The notes under the pieces: generated by a model
The model's database searches: none
Seen by the model: only the letters and a program-made list of their open reading frames with translations
What the model was told of the DNA's origin: nothing
Assembly (NCBI GenBank): GCA_900770785.1
Contig: CAAGLJ010000246.1
Location: forward strand, 1-13,168
From: Lachnospiraceae bacterium
GTDB lineage: Bacteria > Bacillota > Clostridia > Lachnospirales > Lachnospiraceae
Direction: 5' to 3'
Length of the DNA stretch: 13,168 bases
Position numbers and translations under genes: made by a program
Part shown: one piece after another, positions 1 through 7,116 of the stretch
Layout: each line of letters opens with the position of its first letter
How positions within the stretch are numbered: position 1 is the first letter of the stretch

Positions 1-27
1 GTAATCAGGATGGATTCCTTCTCTCAT
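1..27 (-). CDS. rpmE: 50S ribosomal protein L31, N-terminal 9 codons only (cut by window edge)
   Basis: The first nine codons read MREGIHPDY on the minus strand, the typical opening of L31 (M-x-x-x-IHP-x-Y). The rest lies beyond the left edge. The start is well placed: GAGGTGA sits a few bases upstream of the ATG. L31 is a protein of the large ribosomal subunit, and in Firmicutes rpmE commonly follows rho in the same orientation, as here. With only nine residues visible, the identification rests on this opening plus the position downstream of rho. Whether it is the zinc-binding (Cys-containing) form cannot be seen. Confidence 0.85.
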
Positions 28-171
28 ACGTTCACCTCTTCAATTTCCATTACTCCTGCAAAGCAGGTACATTAAAACTTCCAAGCCTGCCGGCTTAACG
101 ATAGAGCCCGCTCATGAGAGTCCGGCCTCTGCAAATTGTTCTCATCCACACTGTCTGTTTCCACAAACAGC
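28..171 (-). promoter_or_regulatory. Structured 5' leader of rpmE
   Basis: About 145 nt separate the predicted rpmE start point from its ATG, long for a small ribosomal protein gene. On the minus strand the leader can form several hairpins: CTGTTT/AAACAG with loop GTGG, AAGCC/GGCTT with loop GGCA, a GCCGG/CCGGC long-range pairing, and CCTGC/GCAGG with loop TTT just ahead of the ribosome binding site. Autoregulatory L31 leader RNAs are described for Firmicutes and other phyla. I infer this is one, without having matched a covariance model. Confidence 0.45.
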
Positions 172-177
172 TTATTC

Positions 178-206
178 ATTGTAGCACAAGGCCTTTTTCT
201 TAGCAA
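178..206 (-). promoter_or_regulatory. Promoter of rpmE
   Basis: Minus strand: -35 TTGCTA (201-206), a 17-bp spacer, -10 TACAAT (178-183), with the TG of an extended -10 (TGCTACAAT). It lies between the rho stop and the rpmE leader, so rpmE can be transcribed independently of rho. No clear intrinsic terminator for rho was seen, so read-through from rho is also possible. Confidence 0.65.
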
Positions 207-219
207 GCATTTTTTTGTT

Positions 220-255
220 TTTCCTTAGAAAATTTCCTTAGCCTCATTTCCTTAG
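220..255 (-). repeat. Three tandem copies of CTAAGGAAA at the rho stop
   Basis: The 9-mer CTAAGGAAA (plus strand TTTCCTTAG) occurs at 247-255, 233-241 and 220-228, spaced 14 and 13 bp apart. The TAA in the first copy is the rho stop codon. The array ends about 14 bp before the rpmE -35 box. Its function is unknown: it could be a protein-binding array, a duplication relic, or part of the rho mRNA 3' end. Confidence 0.5.
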
Positions 256-1682
256 AAAAACTTGATTTTCTTCACCATCTCTACAAATTCCCGATTATTT
301 CTGGTTTTATTAAACAAATCAATAACCTTGTCCACCGCTTCCTCAGCCTTCATACCATTAAACGCCCGGCGAATGGAGTTAATTGCTTCCATTTCTTCAG
401 CCGTCAGGAGCAAATCATCACGTCGGGTTCCGGATTTGGGAATATCGATAGCCGGAAAGACTCTCTTTTCTGCCACCTTACGGTCCAGAACCATTTCCAT
501 ATTACCGGTTCCCTTGAATTCCTCATAAACCACATCATCCATCTTACTTCCGGTTTCCACTAAAGCTGTTGCCAGAATGGTCAGACTGCCCCCTTCACGC
601 ATATTTCTTGCAGCCCCAAAAAACCGCTTGGGCATATGCAGCGCCGCCGGGTCCAGACCACCGGACAGGGTTCTTCCACTGGGGGGAACGGTCAGGTTGT
701 AGGCCCGCGTAAGACGGGTAATACTGTCCATAAGAATCATTACATCTTTTTTATGTTCTACCAGCCTCTTGGCTCTTTCCATAACCATTTCGGCTACCCG
801 CTTATGATGCTCCGGCAATTCATCAAAGGTAGAGTAAATTACCTCCACATTGGGTCCTTCAATAGCCTCCTTGATGTCCGTAACCTCCTCAGGGCGCTCA
901 TCAATCAACAGAATAATAAGATGGGTTTCGGGATTATTCTGCTTTACCGACTTTGCCACTTCCTTTAATAAAGTGGTTTTTCCTGCTTTGGGCGGAGACA
1001 CAATCATACCTCGCTGCCCCTTACCCACAGGACTCATCAGATCCATAATTCTCATAGCAACAGAGGCTCCCGGTGTTTCCAGACGCATACGCTGATTCGG
1101 GAAAATCGGGGTCATGTCCTCAAAATTGCAGCGTTTTGCCGCCACATCGGGTAAAAACCCGTTGATGTTTTTCACATATAAAAGGGCACTGAATTTTTCA
1201 CTCTGGGTCTTGATTCTGGTATTACCGGTTACAATATCACCAGTCTTCATATTAAAACGGCGAATCTGGCTGGGAGCCACATAAACATCATTTTCCCCCG
1301 GCAGATAGTTTGCACAGCGGATAAAGCCGAAGCCATCCTGCATAACCTCCAGAATACCACTGGCAGTAATCCCGCTGTCCAGCTCAGTAGGAAATTTATC
1401 CTCTCCCGGACGTTTACGCCGCTCTTCCTCTTCTCCCTCTTTCTGGCCTCTTTCTTCCTCCTGCTCCAGCCCTCTTTTGGACAAAGTATTCAGTCCTGCC
1501 GCCGCTTTTTTCCCTGTTTCTTCATCTGCCGGTGGTACTGCCTCCTTCTTCTCCTGCTCATCCAGAGCCAGCATTGCCTCTACCACCTCTGCTTTTTTCA
1601 TTACAGATGTTCCGCGGATACCTCTGGTTCTTGCAATCGCCTTCAAATCAGCCAAAGCCAGGGATTCATATTTTTCTCTCAT
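252..1682 (-). CDS. rho: Transcription termination factor Rho
   Basis: Rho is the hexameric, RNA-dependent ATPase/helicase that terminates transcripts at C-rich unstructured RNA. The 476 residues show the full family layout: an N-terminal Rho_N (SAP-like) helical domain (about 1-43), a charged Glu/Lys/Arg-rich linker (about 44-100), the cold-shock-like primary RNA-binding domain (about 105-175; GILEV..DGFGFIR), then the RecA-like motor. The motor has Walker A SPPKAGKTT (229-237), DERPEEV (261-267), Walker B VMILMDS (314-320), the Q-loop region PPSGRTLSGG (333-342) and the R-loop region KGTGNMEM (390-397). The charged linker makes it longer than the roughly 420-residue E. coli protein, as is common in Clostridia. 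The ATG follows a purine-rich AAGGAG. The gene is divergent from the malic enzyme gene and upstream of rpmE. No defect was seen. Confidence 0.97.
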   Translation of the reverse strand: MREKYESLALADLKAIARTRGIRGTSVMKKAEVVEAMLALDEQEKKEAVPPADEETGKKAAAGLNTLSKRGLEQEEERGQKEGEEEERRKRPGEDKFPTELDSGITASGILEVMQDGFGFIRCANYLPGENDVYVAPSQIRRFNMKTGDIVTGNTRIKTQSEKFSALLYVKNINGFLPDVAAKRCNFEDMTPIFPNQRMRLETPGASVAMRIMDLMSPVGKGQRGMIVSPPKAGKTTLLKEVAKSVKQNNPETHLIILLIDERPEEVTDIKEAIEGPNVEVIYSTFDELPEHHKRVAEMVMERAKRLVEHKKDVMILMDSITRLTRAYNLTVPPSGRTLSGGLDPAALHMPKRFFGAARNMREGGSLTILATALVETGSKMDDVVYEEFKGTGNMEMVLDRKVAEKRVFPAIDIPKSGTRRDDLLLTAEEMEAINSIRRAFNGMKAEEAVDKVIDLFNKTRNNREFVEMVKKIKFF

Positions 1683-1739
1683 TTTCTTCTCCTTATTTCT
1701 TTTCCATATTACCTGTTGAAGTAAAAATCTGGGGATTCT

Positions 1740-1754
1740 GATACGAAATGTATC
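1740..1754 (-). promoter_or_regulatory. Inverted repeat in the rho 5' UTR
   Basis: GATAC and GTATC flank a 5-nt spacer. In the rho transcript this would be a short hairpin about 60 nt upstream of the start codon. Rho genes are often autoregulated through their leaders, so a role is possible but unproven. Confidence 0.3.
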
Positions 1755-1768
1755 TTGTGTATTCTACA

Positions 1769-1796
1769 ATTATAGAACTGGTCAGTAACTGTACAA
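1769..1796 (-). promoter_or_regulatory. Candidate proximal promoter of rho, with palindrome over the -10
   Basis: Minus strand: a perfect -10 TATAAT (1769-1774) with a moderate -35 TTGTAC (1791-1796) and a 16-bp spacer, giving a leader of roughly 80 nt. The -10 is embedded in an inverted repeat (TTCTA at 1762-1766, TAGAA at 1773-1777), a possible operator. A second TATAAT on the same strand (1836-1841) could be a distal promoter, but its -35 is poor. Confidence 0.5.
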
Positions 1797-1868
1797 ACAT
1801 CGAACAATTACAATAGTCATTAGATTTCTGACTGCATTATACACCATCTTTTCCAAAATAGAAAGGGC

Positions 1869-1897
1869 TTGATTAGAAAAAATAATTAAGCTATGAT
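1869..1897 (+). promoter_or_regulatory. Promoter of the malic enzyme row
   Basis: -35 TTGATT (1869-1874), 17-bp spacer, -10 TATGAT (1892-1897). The start point would fall near 1904. This rules out the in-frame ATG at 1902 as a practical translation start and supports the ATG at 1938. Confidence 0.65.
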
Positions 1898-1937
1898 GTA
1901 AATGTTTAATCTACTGGACAGAAAAGAGGTATCCGAA

Positions 1938-3095
1938 ATGAGTATAACAACCAACGAAAAAGCATTGCAGCTCCATAAAGAGTGGCAGGGGAAGCTGGAA
2001 ACCCTTTCCAAAGCCAGGGTGCGAACCCGGGAAGATCTGGCCCTTGCCTATACTCCCGGTGTGGCAGAACCCTGTAAGGTTATTGCCCAGGATAAGGAGG
2101 CTGCCTATACCTACACCATGAAAGCCAATACCGTAGCCGTAGTCAGTGACGGAAGTGCGGTACTGGGCCTGGGAAACATCGGCCCCTATGCTGCCATGCC
2201 GGTAATGGAGGGCAAGGCCGTTTTATTTAAGGAATTTGGTAACGTAAATGCAGTACCCATTTGTCTGGATACTCAGGATACAGAAGAAATCATCAAAACA
2301 GTAACCTACCTGGCTCCCGGTTTCGGCGGAATCAATCTGGAAGATATCAGTGCTCCTCGCTGTTTTGAAATAGAGGAACGGTTAAAGGCCATTCTGGATA
2401 TCCCTGTTTTTCACGATGACCAGCATGGTACTGCCATCGTCGTGCTGGCAGGTATCATCAACGCCCTGAAAGTAACAGGTAAGGATAAGGAAAGCTGTAA
2501 GATAGTGGTCAACGGAGCAGGGAGTGCCGGCATAGCCATTACCAGACTGCTCTTAACCTATGGCTTTACCAACGTGATTATGTGCGATAAGGTAGGAATT
2601 ATTTCCAAAGCTACAGAGGGCTTAAACTGGATGCAGGAGAAAATGACCGAAATAACCAATCCCAATCAGGAAAGAGGCAGTCTGTCGGATGCCATGAAAG
2701 GAGCGGATATTTTTATCGGAGTTTCCGCTCCCGGCATCGTTTCTCAGGAAATGGTAGCCTCCATGAATGCGGATGCCATTCTTTTTGCTATGGCTAATCC
2801 GGTTCCTGAGATTATGCCCGACCTCGCCAAAGCTGCCGGAGCCAGAGTGGTGGGTACGGGAAGAAGCGACTTCCCCAACCAGGTCAACAATGTGGTTGCT
2901 TTTCCCGGTATTTTTAAAGGTGCTCTGGAAGGAAGAGCCAGACAGATTACGGAAGAGATGAAGCTGGCAGCCGCCCTCGCTTTGGCCGGTCTGGTCAAAG
3001 ATACCGAATTGAACGAAGATTATATTCTGCCCCAGGCCTTTGATCCGCAGGTGGCTGAGGTTGTGGCCCAGGCGGTAAAAAGCCATATTTCATAA
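1938..3095 (+). CDS. Malic enzyme, NAD(P)-dependent, bacterial short form
   Basis: This enzyme oxidatively decarboxylates malate to pyruvate and CO2 with reduction of NAD(P), in the cytosol. It has 385 residues, the size of the short bacterial class, without the C-terminal phosphotransacetylase-like extension of MaeB. Visible motifs (numbered from 1938) are AYTPGVAEPC with the catalytic Tyr38, EGKAVLFK with Lys93, metal ligands in INLEDI (Glu135, Asp136) and FHDDQHGT (Asp161), and the dinucleotide fold VNGAGSAGIA (191-200). I chose ATG 1938 because AAAGAGGT sits 7-8 bases upstream and the promoter would place the transcript start near 1904. An in-frame ATG at 1902 would add 12 unconserved residues. 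It is first in a plus-strand row; its stop overlaps the next start (TAATG). Cofactor preference cannot be read confidently. Confidence 0.93.
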   Translation: MSITTNEKALQLHKEWQGKLETLSKARVRTREDLALAYTPGVAEPCKVIAQDKEAAYTYTMKANTVAVVSDGSAVLGLGNIGPYAAMPVMEGKAVLFKEFGNVNAVPICLDTQDTEEIIKTVTYLAPGFGGINLEDISAPRCFEIEERLKAILDIPVFHDDQHGTAIVVLAGIINALKVTGKDKESCKIVVNGAGSAGIAITRLLLTYGFTNVIMCDKVGIISKATEGLNWMQEKMTEITNPNQERGSLSDAMKGADIFIGVSAPGIVSQEMVASMNADAILFAMANPVPEIMPDLAKAAGARVVGTGRSDFPNQVNNVVAFPGIFKGALEGRARQITEEMKLAAALALAGLVKDTELNEDYILPQAFDPQVAEVVAQAVKSHIS

Positions 3096-4078
3096 TGATG
3101 ATTTACGAGAAGCTATCCTCTTTGGAAAGCCGACATATTCTTCCTGCCCATTGGCTGGGCCGTCCTTATTACTCTCTGGACGCCTGGCTGAAAAAGGAGT
3201 ACGGATGTAAGGTCTATAAAATTGCCCTGGATGCCGGGCTGACCTGCCCCAACCGGGACGGTACCCTGGACAGTCGGGGCTGTATCTTCTGCTCCGCAGG
3301 AGGAAGCGGTGATTTTGCTGCAAAAGGTGCTTCCGTCAACAGACAGCTGGAGGAAGGCCTTAAGCTGTTTGGAGCGAAAAAGACCGGAAATAAATTTATT
3401 GCCTATTTTCAGGCTTATACCAATACCTATGGTCCTTTGGACTACCTTCACAAAATTTACGAGGAGGCACTTCGTCACCCTGATGTTGTGGCTATTTCCA
3501 TTGCCACCAGACCGGACTGTCTGTCAGCCCCTATAGTTGACCTGTTGAGTCATTTAAAGAACAGGTATGACCATAAGGCCATCTGGATAGAGCTGGGTTT
3601 ACAGACCATACATGAGCCTACTGCCTCCTACATTCGGCGCGGCTATCCTCTGTCTGTATTCGCCTGTGCCTGTAAAACGCTCTCTTCCCTTGATATTCCG
3701 GTTATCGTTCATCTCATTCTGGGACTGCCCGGTGAAGATGAGAAGCAGCTTCTGCAGACCATAGACTATATGAATCAATGCTCTCCTTTTGGTGTCAAGC
3801 TACAGCTTCTGCATATTTTAAAGCATACGGATCTGGCTTCGGATTATGCTGCCGGAAGGATATCCTCCCTTTCCAAAGAGGAGTATCTGACACTATTGTC
3901 AAAATGTTTGACGCATTTGTCACCTTCCATCGTCATTCATCGCCTGACCGGTGATGGTCCAAAAGAGCTTACTATTGCTCCCCTGTGGAGTCTCCATAAG
4001 CGGGATGTTCTGAATTCTTTACACAAGAAGCTGAAGGATGAGCAGCTTTATCAGGGCAAATACTTTAGAAAGGAATGA
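3095..4078 (+). CDS. Radical SAM protein, YhcC/TIGR01212 family
   Basis: This is a 327-residue radical SAM protein of the YhcC type. The iron-sulfur cluster cysteines follow this family's spacing rather than CxxxCxxC: Cys51, Cys63 and Cys66 (C-x11-C-x2-C) within LTCPNRDGT and GCIFC. Other family signatures are FQAYTNTY (105-112), SIATRPDC (135-142), WIELGLQT (164-171) and LILGLPGED (207-215). The substrate of the family is not established to my knowledge. It overlaps the malic enzyme stop by one base (TAATG), implying translational coupling, and its own stop overlaps the next open frame. An ATG at 3098 is an equally possible start. The first 22 residues before GRPYYSL look longer than in some homologues. 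Confidence 0.9.
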   Translation: MMIYEKLSSLESRHILPAHWLGRPYYSLDAWLKKEYGCKVYKIALDAGLTCPNRDGTLDSRGCIFCSAGGSGDFAAKGASVNRQLEEGLKLFGAKKTGNKFIAYFQAYTNTYGPLDYLHKIYEEALRHPDVVAISIATRPDCLSAPIVDLLSHLKNRYDHKAIWIELGLQTIHEPTASYIRRGYPLSVFACACKTLSSLDIPVIVHLILGLPGEDEKQLLQTIDYMNQCSPFGVKLQLLHILKHTDLASDYAAGRISSLSKEEYLTLLSKCLTHLSPSIVIHRLTGDGPKELTIAPLWSLHKRDVLNSLHKKLKDEQLYQGKYFRKE

Positions 4079-4083
4079 AGAGT

Positions 4084-4611
4084 ATGGATTTTTCCACTTC
4101 CCAGGAATCCCTGGAACTATACAAACTGATCGTTCTTTATATGCTGGACCGGGTAGATTTTCCTCTCACCCAGTCCCAAATCAGCGAATTCATTCTGGAA
4201 CAGGGCTATACCAATTATCTGACTCTGCAGCAGGCCCTCACCCAACTGGCCGAGGCCGGTCTGGTTCAGCCCCACAGTACCCTGAACCGTACCGCTCTGG
4301 TCATTACCAAAGAGGGGCAGAGTACTCTGGGCTTTTTTGAAGGCAGAATCGGGGATGCCATCAAGAAGGATATCGATGCTTACTTTAAAGAACATTCCCT
4401 CACTCTGAGAAATCAGGTATCCGTTTCCTCCAACTATTATAAAGCCGTCGGCGGAGAATATGAAACTATACTTTCTGCCAAAGACAGAGATACCCTTTTG
4501 ATAGAAATCAAGCTCTCTGTTCCTACCCCGGAACTTGCATCCTCTATCTGCGACAACTGGGCCAAAAAGAATCAAAAGGTCTATGAAGCACTAACCAGAA
4601 TGCTGTTTTAA
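4084..4611 (+). CDS. DUF4364 family protein
   Basis: This 175-residue protein is recognisable as DUF4364, a Clostridia family of unknown function. The N-terminal half (about 10-85; YKLIVLYMLDRVDFPLT, then a helical region ending LVITKEG) looks like a winged-helix DNA-binding fold. The C-terminal half is mixed alpha/beta with no catalytic motif that I can see. Two starts are possible. ATG 4075 overlaps the previous stop by four bases, but the ribosome binding sequence AGAAAGGA abuts it directly. ATG 4084 leaves a normal 9-nt spacing, so I prefer it. It is the last gene of the malic enzyme row and is followed immediately by a hairpin. A transcription-regulator role is inferred only from the fold-like N-terminus. 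Confidence 0.85.
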   Translation: MDFSTSQESLELYKLIVLYMLDRVDFPLTQSQISEFILEQGYTNYLTLQQALTQLAEAGLVQPHSTLNRTALVITKEGQSTLGFFEGRIGDAIKKDIDAYFKEHSLTLRNQVSVSSNYYKAVGGEYETILSAKDRDTLLIEIKLSVPTPELASSICDNWAKKNQKVYEALTRMLF

Positions 4612-4632
4612 AGCCCCGGTTTCCCGGGGCTT
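4611..4632. terminator. Bidirectional hairpin between convergent genes
   Basis: AAGCCCCGG (4611-4619) pairs perfectly with CCGGGGCTT (4624-4632) around a 4-nt loop. It begins in the stop codon of the DUF4364 gene and ends one base before the rarA stop codon on the other strand, so the whole gap is hairpin. U-tracts are weak on both sides, but the GC-rich 9-bp stem between convergent genes supports a shared terminator. Confidence 0.75.
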
Positions 4633-5970
4633 CTATCGTCCATCTCCTTCTTCTGCTTCTTCCCTGATACGCTTCATATGGGCCTTGATTTTGGCCTCAT
4701 AGCCATTTCCATCAGGACGGTAAAATTCCTTTCCACTCAGCTCATAGGGCAAATACTGCTGTTTTACATAATGATTCCTGTAATCATGGGCATATTTGTA
4801 GCCAGCTCCATGTCCCAGTTTGGCGGCCCCCTTATAGTGGGCGTCCTGCAAATGACCGGGTATCTTAAGATTTCCCGTTTTTTTCACTTCACTCATGGCA
4901 TCAAAAATTCCCAAAGCACTATTACTCTTGGGTGCTGTTGCCACATAGGTAACAGCCTGGGCCAGAATAATCTGGGCCTCCGGCATGCCCACTCTCTCCA
5001 CTGCCAAAGAGGCTGACACAGCCACCTGTAAAGCCTGGGGGTCTGCATTTCCCACATCCTCAGAAGCACATATCATGATTCGTCTGGCAATGAAGGTTAC
5101 ACTTTCTCCCACATACAGCATCTTAGCCAGATAATAGAGGGCTGCATCCGGATCTGACCCCCGCATACTCTTAATAAAGGCAGAAACCGTATCATAATGG
5201 TTATCTCCCCCTTTATCGTATTTAAGCACCCTCTTCTGAATACATTCGGATGCCACCTCCAGGGTCAGATGAATACATCCATCCTCTTCGGGCGCAGTAG
5301 TCATAATTCCCAGCTCAACCGCATTCAAAGCCTGTCTGGCATCTCCTCCTGCCATGTCTGCCAGAAAATCCAATGCATCCTCCTCGATTACCGCATTATA
5401 GGAGCCCATACCCTTATCTTTATCGTACACAGCCCGATTGATAAGTTCTTTTATTTCCTCCTTTTTCAGAGTTTTCAACTCAAAAATAATGGAGCGGGAA
5501 ATCAATGCTCCATTAACCTCGAAATAGGGATTCTCTGTAGTCGCCCCAATAAGGACGATGGTTCCGTCCTCAACAAAGGGAAGAAGATAGTCCTGCTGGC
5601 CTTTATTAAAGCGGTGTATCTCGTCGATAAACAGAATCGTTTTTTTCCCATACATTCCCTGACTATCTTTCGCTGCCGCAATTACCTCTTCCATATCCTT
5701 CTTACCAGCTACGGTTGCATTAATCTGTACAAATTCGGCCCTTGTTGCTCCTGCAATCACCCTGGCAAGAGTGGTCTTCCCCGTTCCCGGCGGTCCATAA
5801 AAAATCAGGGAGCTGATTTTATCTGCCTTGATGGCCCTGTAAAGCAGCTTATCCCTGCCGATAATATGCTGCTGTCCCACCACCTCTTCCAAACTTTCGG
5901 GACGAAGCCTGGCTGCCAGGGGAGATTCCTTTTCCTGATGGGTCTGTCTCATATATTCAAATAAATCCAT
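4633..5970 (-). CDS. rarA: Replication-associated recombination protein A (RarA/MgsA, AAA+ ATPase)
   Basis: RarA is a clamp-loader-like AAA+ ATPase that acts at stalled replication forks. The 445 residues match the full-length family. The N-terminus MDLFEYMR and PLAARLRPESLEEVVGQ are typical. Walker A GPPGTGKT is at 59-66, Walker B ILFIDEIHRFN at 112-122, sensor 1 GATTEN at 142-147, and the SRS arginine-finger region at 158-160. The C-terminal tetramerisation region ends with the characteristic AHDYRNHYVKQQYLP. The start is supported by AGGAAA 9 nt upstream. It lies 28 bp downstream of the hemerythrin gene on the same strand with no terminator between, so the two are probably co-transcribed. 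No defect was seen. Confidence 0.96.
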   Translation of the reverse strand: MDLFEYMRQTHQEKESPLAARLRPESLEEVVGQQHIIGRDKLLYRAIKADKISSLIFYGPPGTGKTTLARVIAGATRAEFVQINATVAGKKDMEEVIAAAKDSQGMYGKKTILFIDEIHRFNKGQQDYLLPFVEDGTIVLIGATTENPYFEVNGALISRSIIFELKTLKKEEIKELINRAVYDKDKGMGSYNAVIEEDALDFLADMAGGDARQALNAVELGIMTTAPEEDGCIHLTLEVASECIQKRVLKYDKGGDNHYDTVSAFIKSMRGSDPDAALYYLAKMLYVGESVTFIARRIMICASEDVGNADPQALQVAVSASLAVERVGMPEAQIILAQAVTYVATAPKSNSALGIFDAMSEVKKTGNLKIPGHLQDAHYKGAAKLGHGAGYKYAHDYRNHYVKQQYLPYELSGKEFYRPDGNGYEAKIKAHMKRIREEAEEGDGR

Positions 5971-5998
5971 ACTCTTGTTTCCTGCTTAAGTTATCCTT

Positions 5999-6898
5999 CT
6001 ACCTTTTATATACACTGCAGGCAAAGTTGCCCAGCTCGGTCTTGAACAGGGTACTGTACAGAATTCTTTTCTTCAAAAAAATCTCTTCCACTTCGTTAGT
6101 GCTCAGCATTACACCGCTGCGGCTTTTTCCCTGTCCTTTTATTCCCATACTGTCACTGATTCGTTTCCCCAAATCGTGGAGGATTTCCTTAACCACCGTC
6201 ATAAGAGAAGAATCTACCCGTTTGTATTCCACTCCCAGTCTTTTACTGGCAAGAGAAAAAATCAGCCTCTGCTCCATAATGAACATCAGCTGTGTCACAT
6301 CATGGGCTTCCCCTACGAAGGTCAGTTCATGGAAAATCGCCTTCCCAAAATCCCAGCCATTATAGTGGTGACTGATGGGGTGTATATCCAGTTCAAACAT
6401 TTCCTTAATCATATCCACCAGAACCTCCTCAGACACAATCTCCTGACTGCCGATTTCCATTTTCATATGGCTGTCGAGCTGATGGTTTACGATTGCCTGA
6501 TCCTCGGCTTCAATATGAGTAATCAGCCAGGCAGTACATACACCCAGAAAATGCCTTACTGCTTCCTCATTATAATTGTTGGCCTCCAGCTCTTCCTCCA
6601 TGGCTGGCAAAAGGTTATTCTTCAAGTCATCATGAATCTTTTTGTGCCGCTGATATTCCCCATAGCTTATAGACAGCATGAAATTTTCCTCATGTTCAAA
6701 ATGGGTAATGGTATAGTTTTTAAAAAATTTAACCCCTTCCCTGCAGGCATGCTGAATCTTTCCTTCCTCCTCATTCTGCACCAGTACCATGATCTTATCC
6801 AGAATAGAAAACAGCTTCTTATGCTCTCTGTCAATTTCCTCCACTCCCAGATTATAATGTTCATCCCACTTTATTTTCACATGCTTTTGATTACTCAT
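5999..6898 (-). CDS. Bacteriohemerythrin with C-terminal CheX-like domain
   Basis: The N-terminal half (about 5-145) is a complete bacteriohemerythrin, an O2-binding di-iron four-helix bundle. All seven expected ligands are present: His26 (DREH), His66 and Glu70 (HFEHE), His85 and His89 (HKKIH), His128 and Asp133 (HIEAED). The C-terminal half (about 150-299) resembles the CheX/CheC-like chemotaxis phosphatase fold. Its candidate active helix reads KEILHDLGKRI, so the Glu of the CheX ExxN motif is kept (Glu238) but the Asn is replaced by His241. I start at ATG 6898, with GGAG 7 nt upstream. A TTG 27 bases further upstream is open but lacks a site. No signal peptide or membrane segment is seen, so it should be cytosolic. 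A role in oxygen sensing or delivery coupled to signalling is inferred; the CheX assignment is tentative. Confidence 0.88.
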   Translation of the reverse strand: MSNQKHVKIKWDEHYNLGVEEIDREHKKLFSILDKIMVLVQNEEEGKIQHACREGVKFFKNYTITHFEHEENFMLSISYGEYQRHKKIHDDLKNNLLPAMEEELEANNYNEEAVRHFLGVCTAWLITHIEAEDQAIVNHQLDSHMKMEIGSQEIVSEEVLVDMIKEMFELDIHPISHHYNGWDFGKAIFHELTFVGEAHDVTQLMFIMEQRLIFSLASKRLGVEYKRVDSSLMTVVKEILHDLGKRISDSMGIKGQGKSRSGVMLSTNEVEEIFLKKRILYSTLFKTELGNFACSVYKR

Positions 6899-6956
6899 CC
6901 TCTTTCTCCGTTCTTCCGGGGCCAATTCTTTGCCCTTTTATCTGCTTGTTTTTTTT

Positions 6957-6985
6957 AATTTATCACTTTTTTTCCCTTCTTTCAA
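6957..6985 (-). promoter_or_regulatory. Promoter of the hemerythrin-rarA unit
   Basis: Minus strand: -35 TTGAAA (6980-6985), 17-bp spacer, -10 TAAATT (6957-6962), preceded by TGA, giving an extended -10. The start point near 6950 leaves a leader of about 50 nt. The region to 7116 is shared with the divergent ppdK promoter. Confidence 0.5.
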
Positions 6986-7002
6986 TCTTCCTTCTGAAAA
7001 AT

Positions 7003-7019
7003 AGTGAAAAAAGTGAAAA
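7003..7019 (+). promoter_or_regulatory. Tandem AGTGAAAA repeats in the divergent intergenic region
   Basis: AGTGAAAA occurs at 7003-7010 and 7012-7019, a 9-bp period. The second copy is the inverse of a TTTATCACTTTTTT stretch at 6959-6972, which overlaps the hemerythrin -10. It could be a regulator site acting on both divergent promoters, or simply AT-rich promoter DNA. Confidence 0.3.
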
Positions 7020-7068
7020 TTGTTTACATTCCTTTTCCTCTTTTACCCTAGTATTTCCAGAATAACTT

Positions 7069-7077
7069 TGCTATAAT
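7069..7077 (+). promoter_or_regulatory. Extended -10 promoter of ppdK
   Basis: TGCTATAAT combines an extended -10 TG with a perfect TATAAT (7072-7077). No good -35 is present at the usual distance, consistent with an extended -10 promoter or an activator-dependent one. A strong ribosome binding site GGGGAGGT (7101-7108) follows, 8-9 nt before the ppdK ATG. Confidence 0.65.
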
Positions 7078-7116
7078 ATTGTACATAAAAAAATACATAT
7101 GGGGAGGTAAAGACCA

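Noticed and set aside
5197..5964. Long open frame antisense to rarA
   Set aside because: Shadow of the rarA coding sequence, which has complete AAA+ motifs; no ribosome binding site or family resemblance.
6923..6925. Upstream TTG as the hemerythrin start
   Set aside because: No ribosome binding site before it; the ATG at 6898 has GGAG at 7 nt and begins just before the conserved domain.
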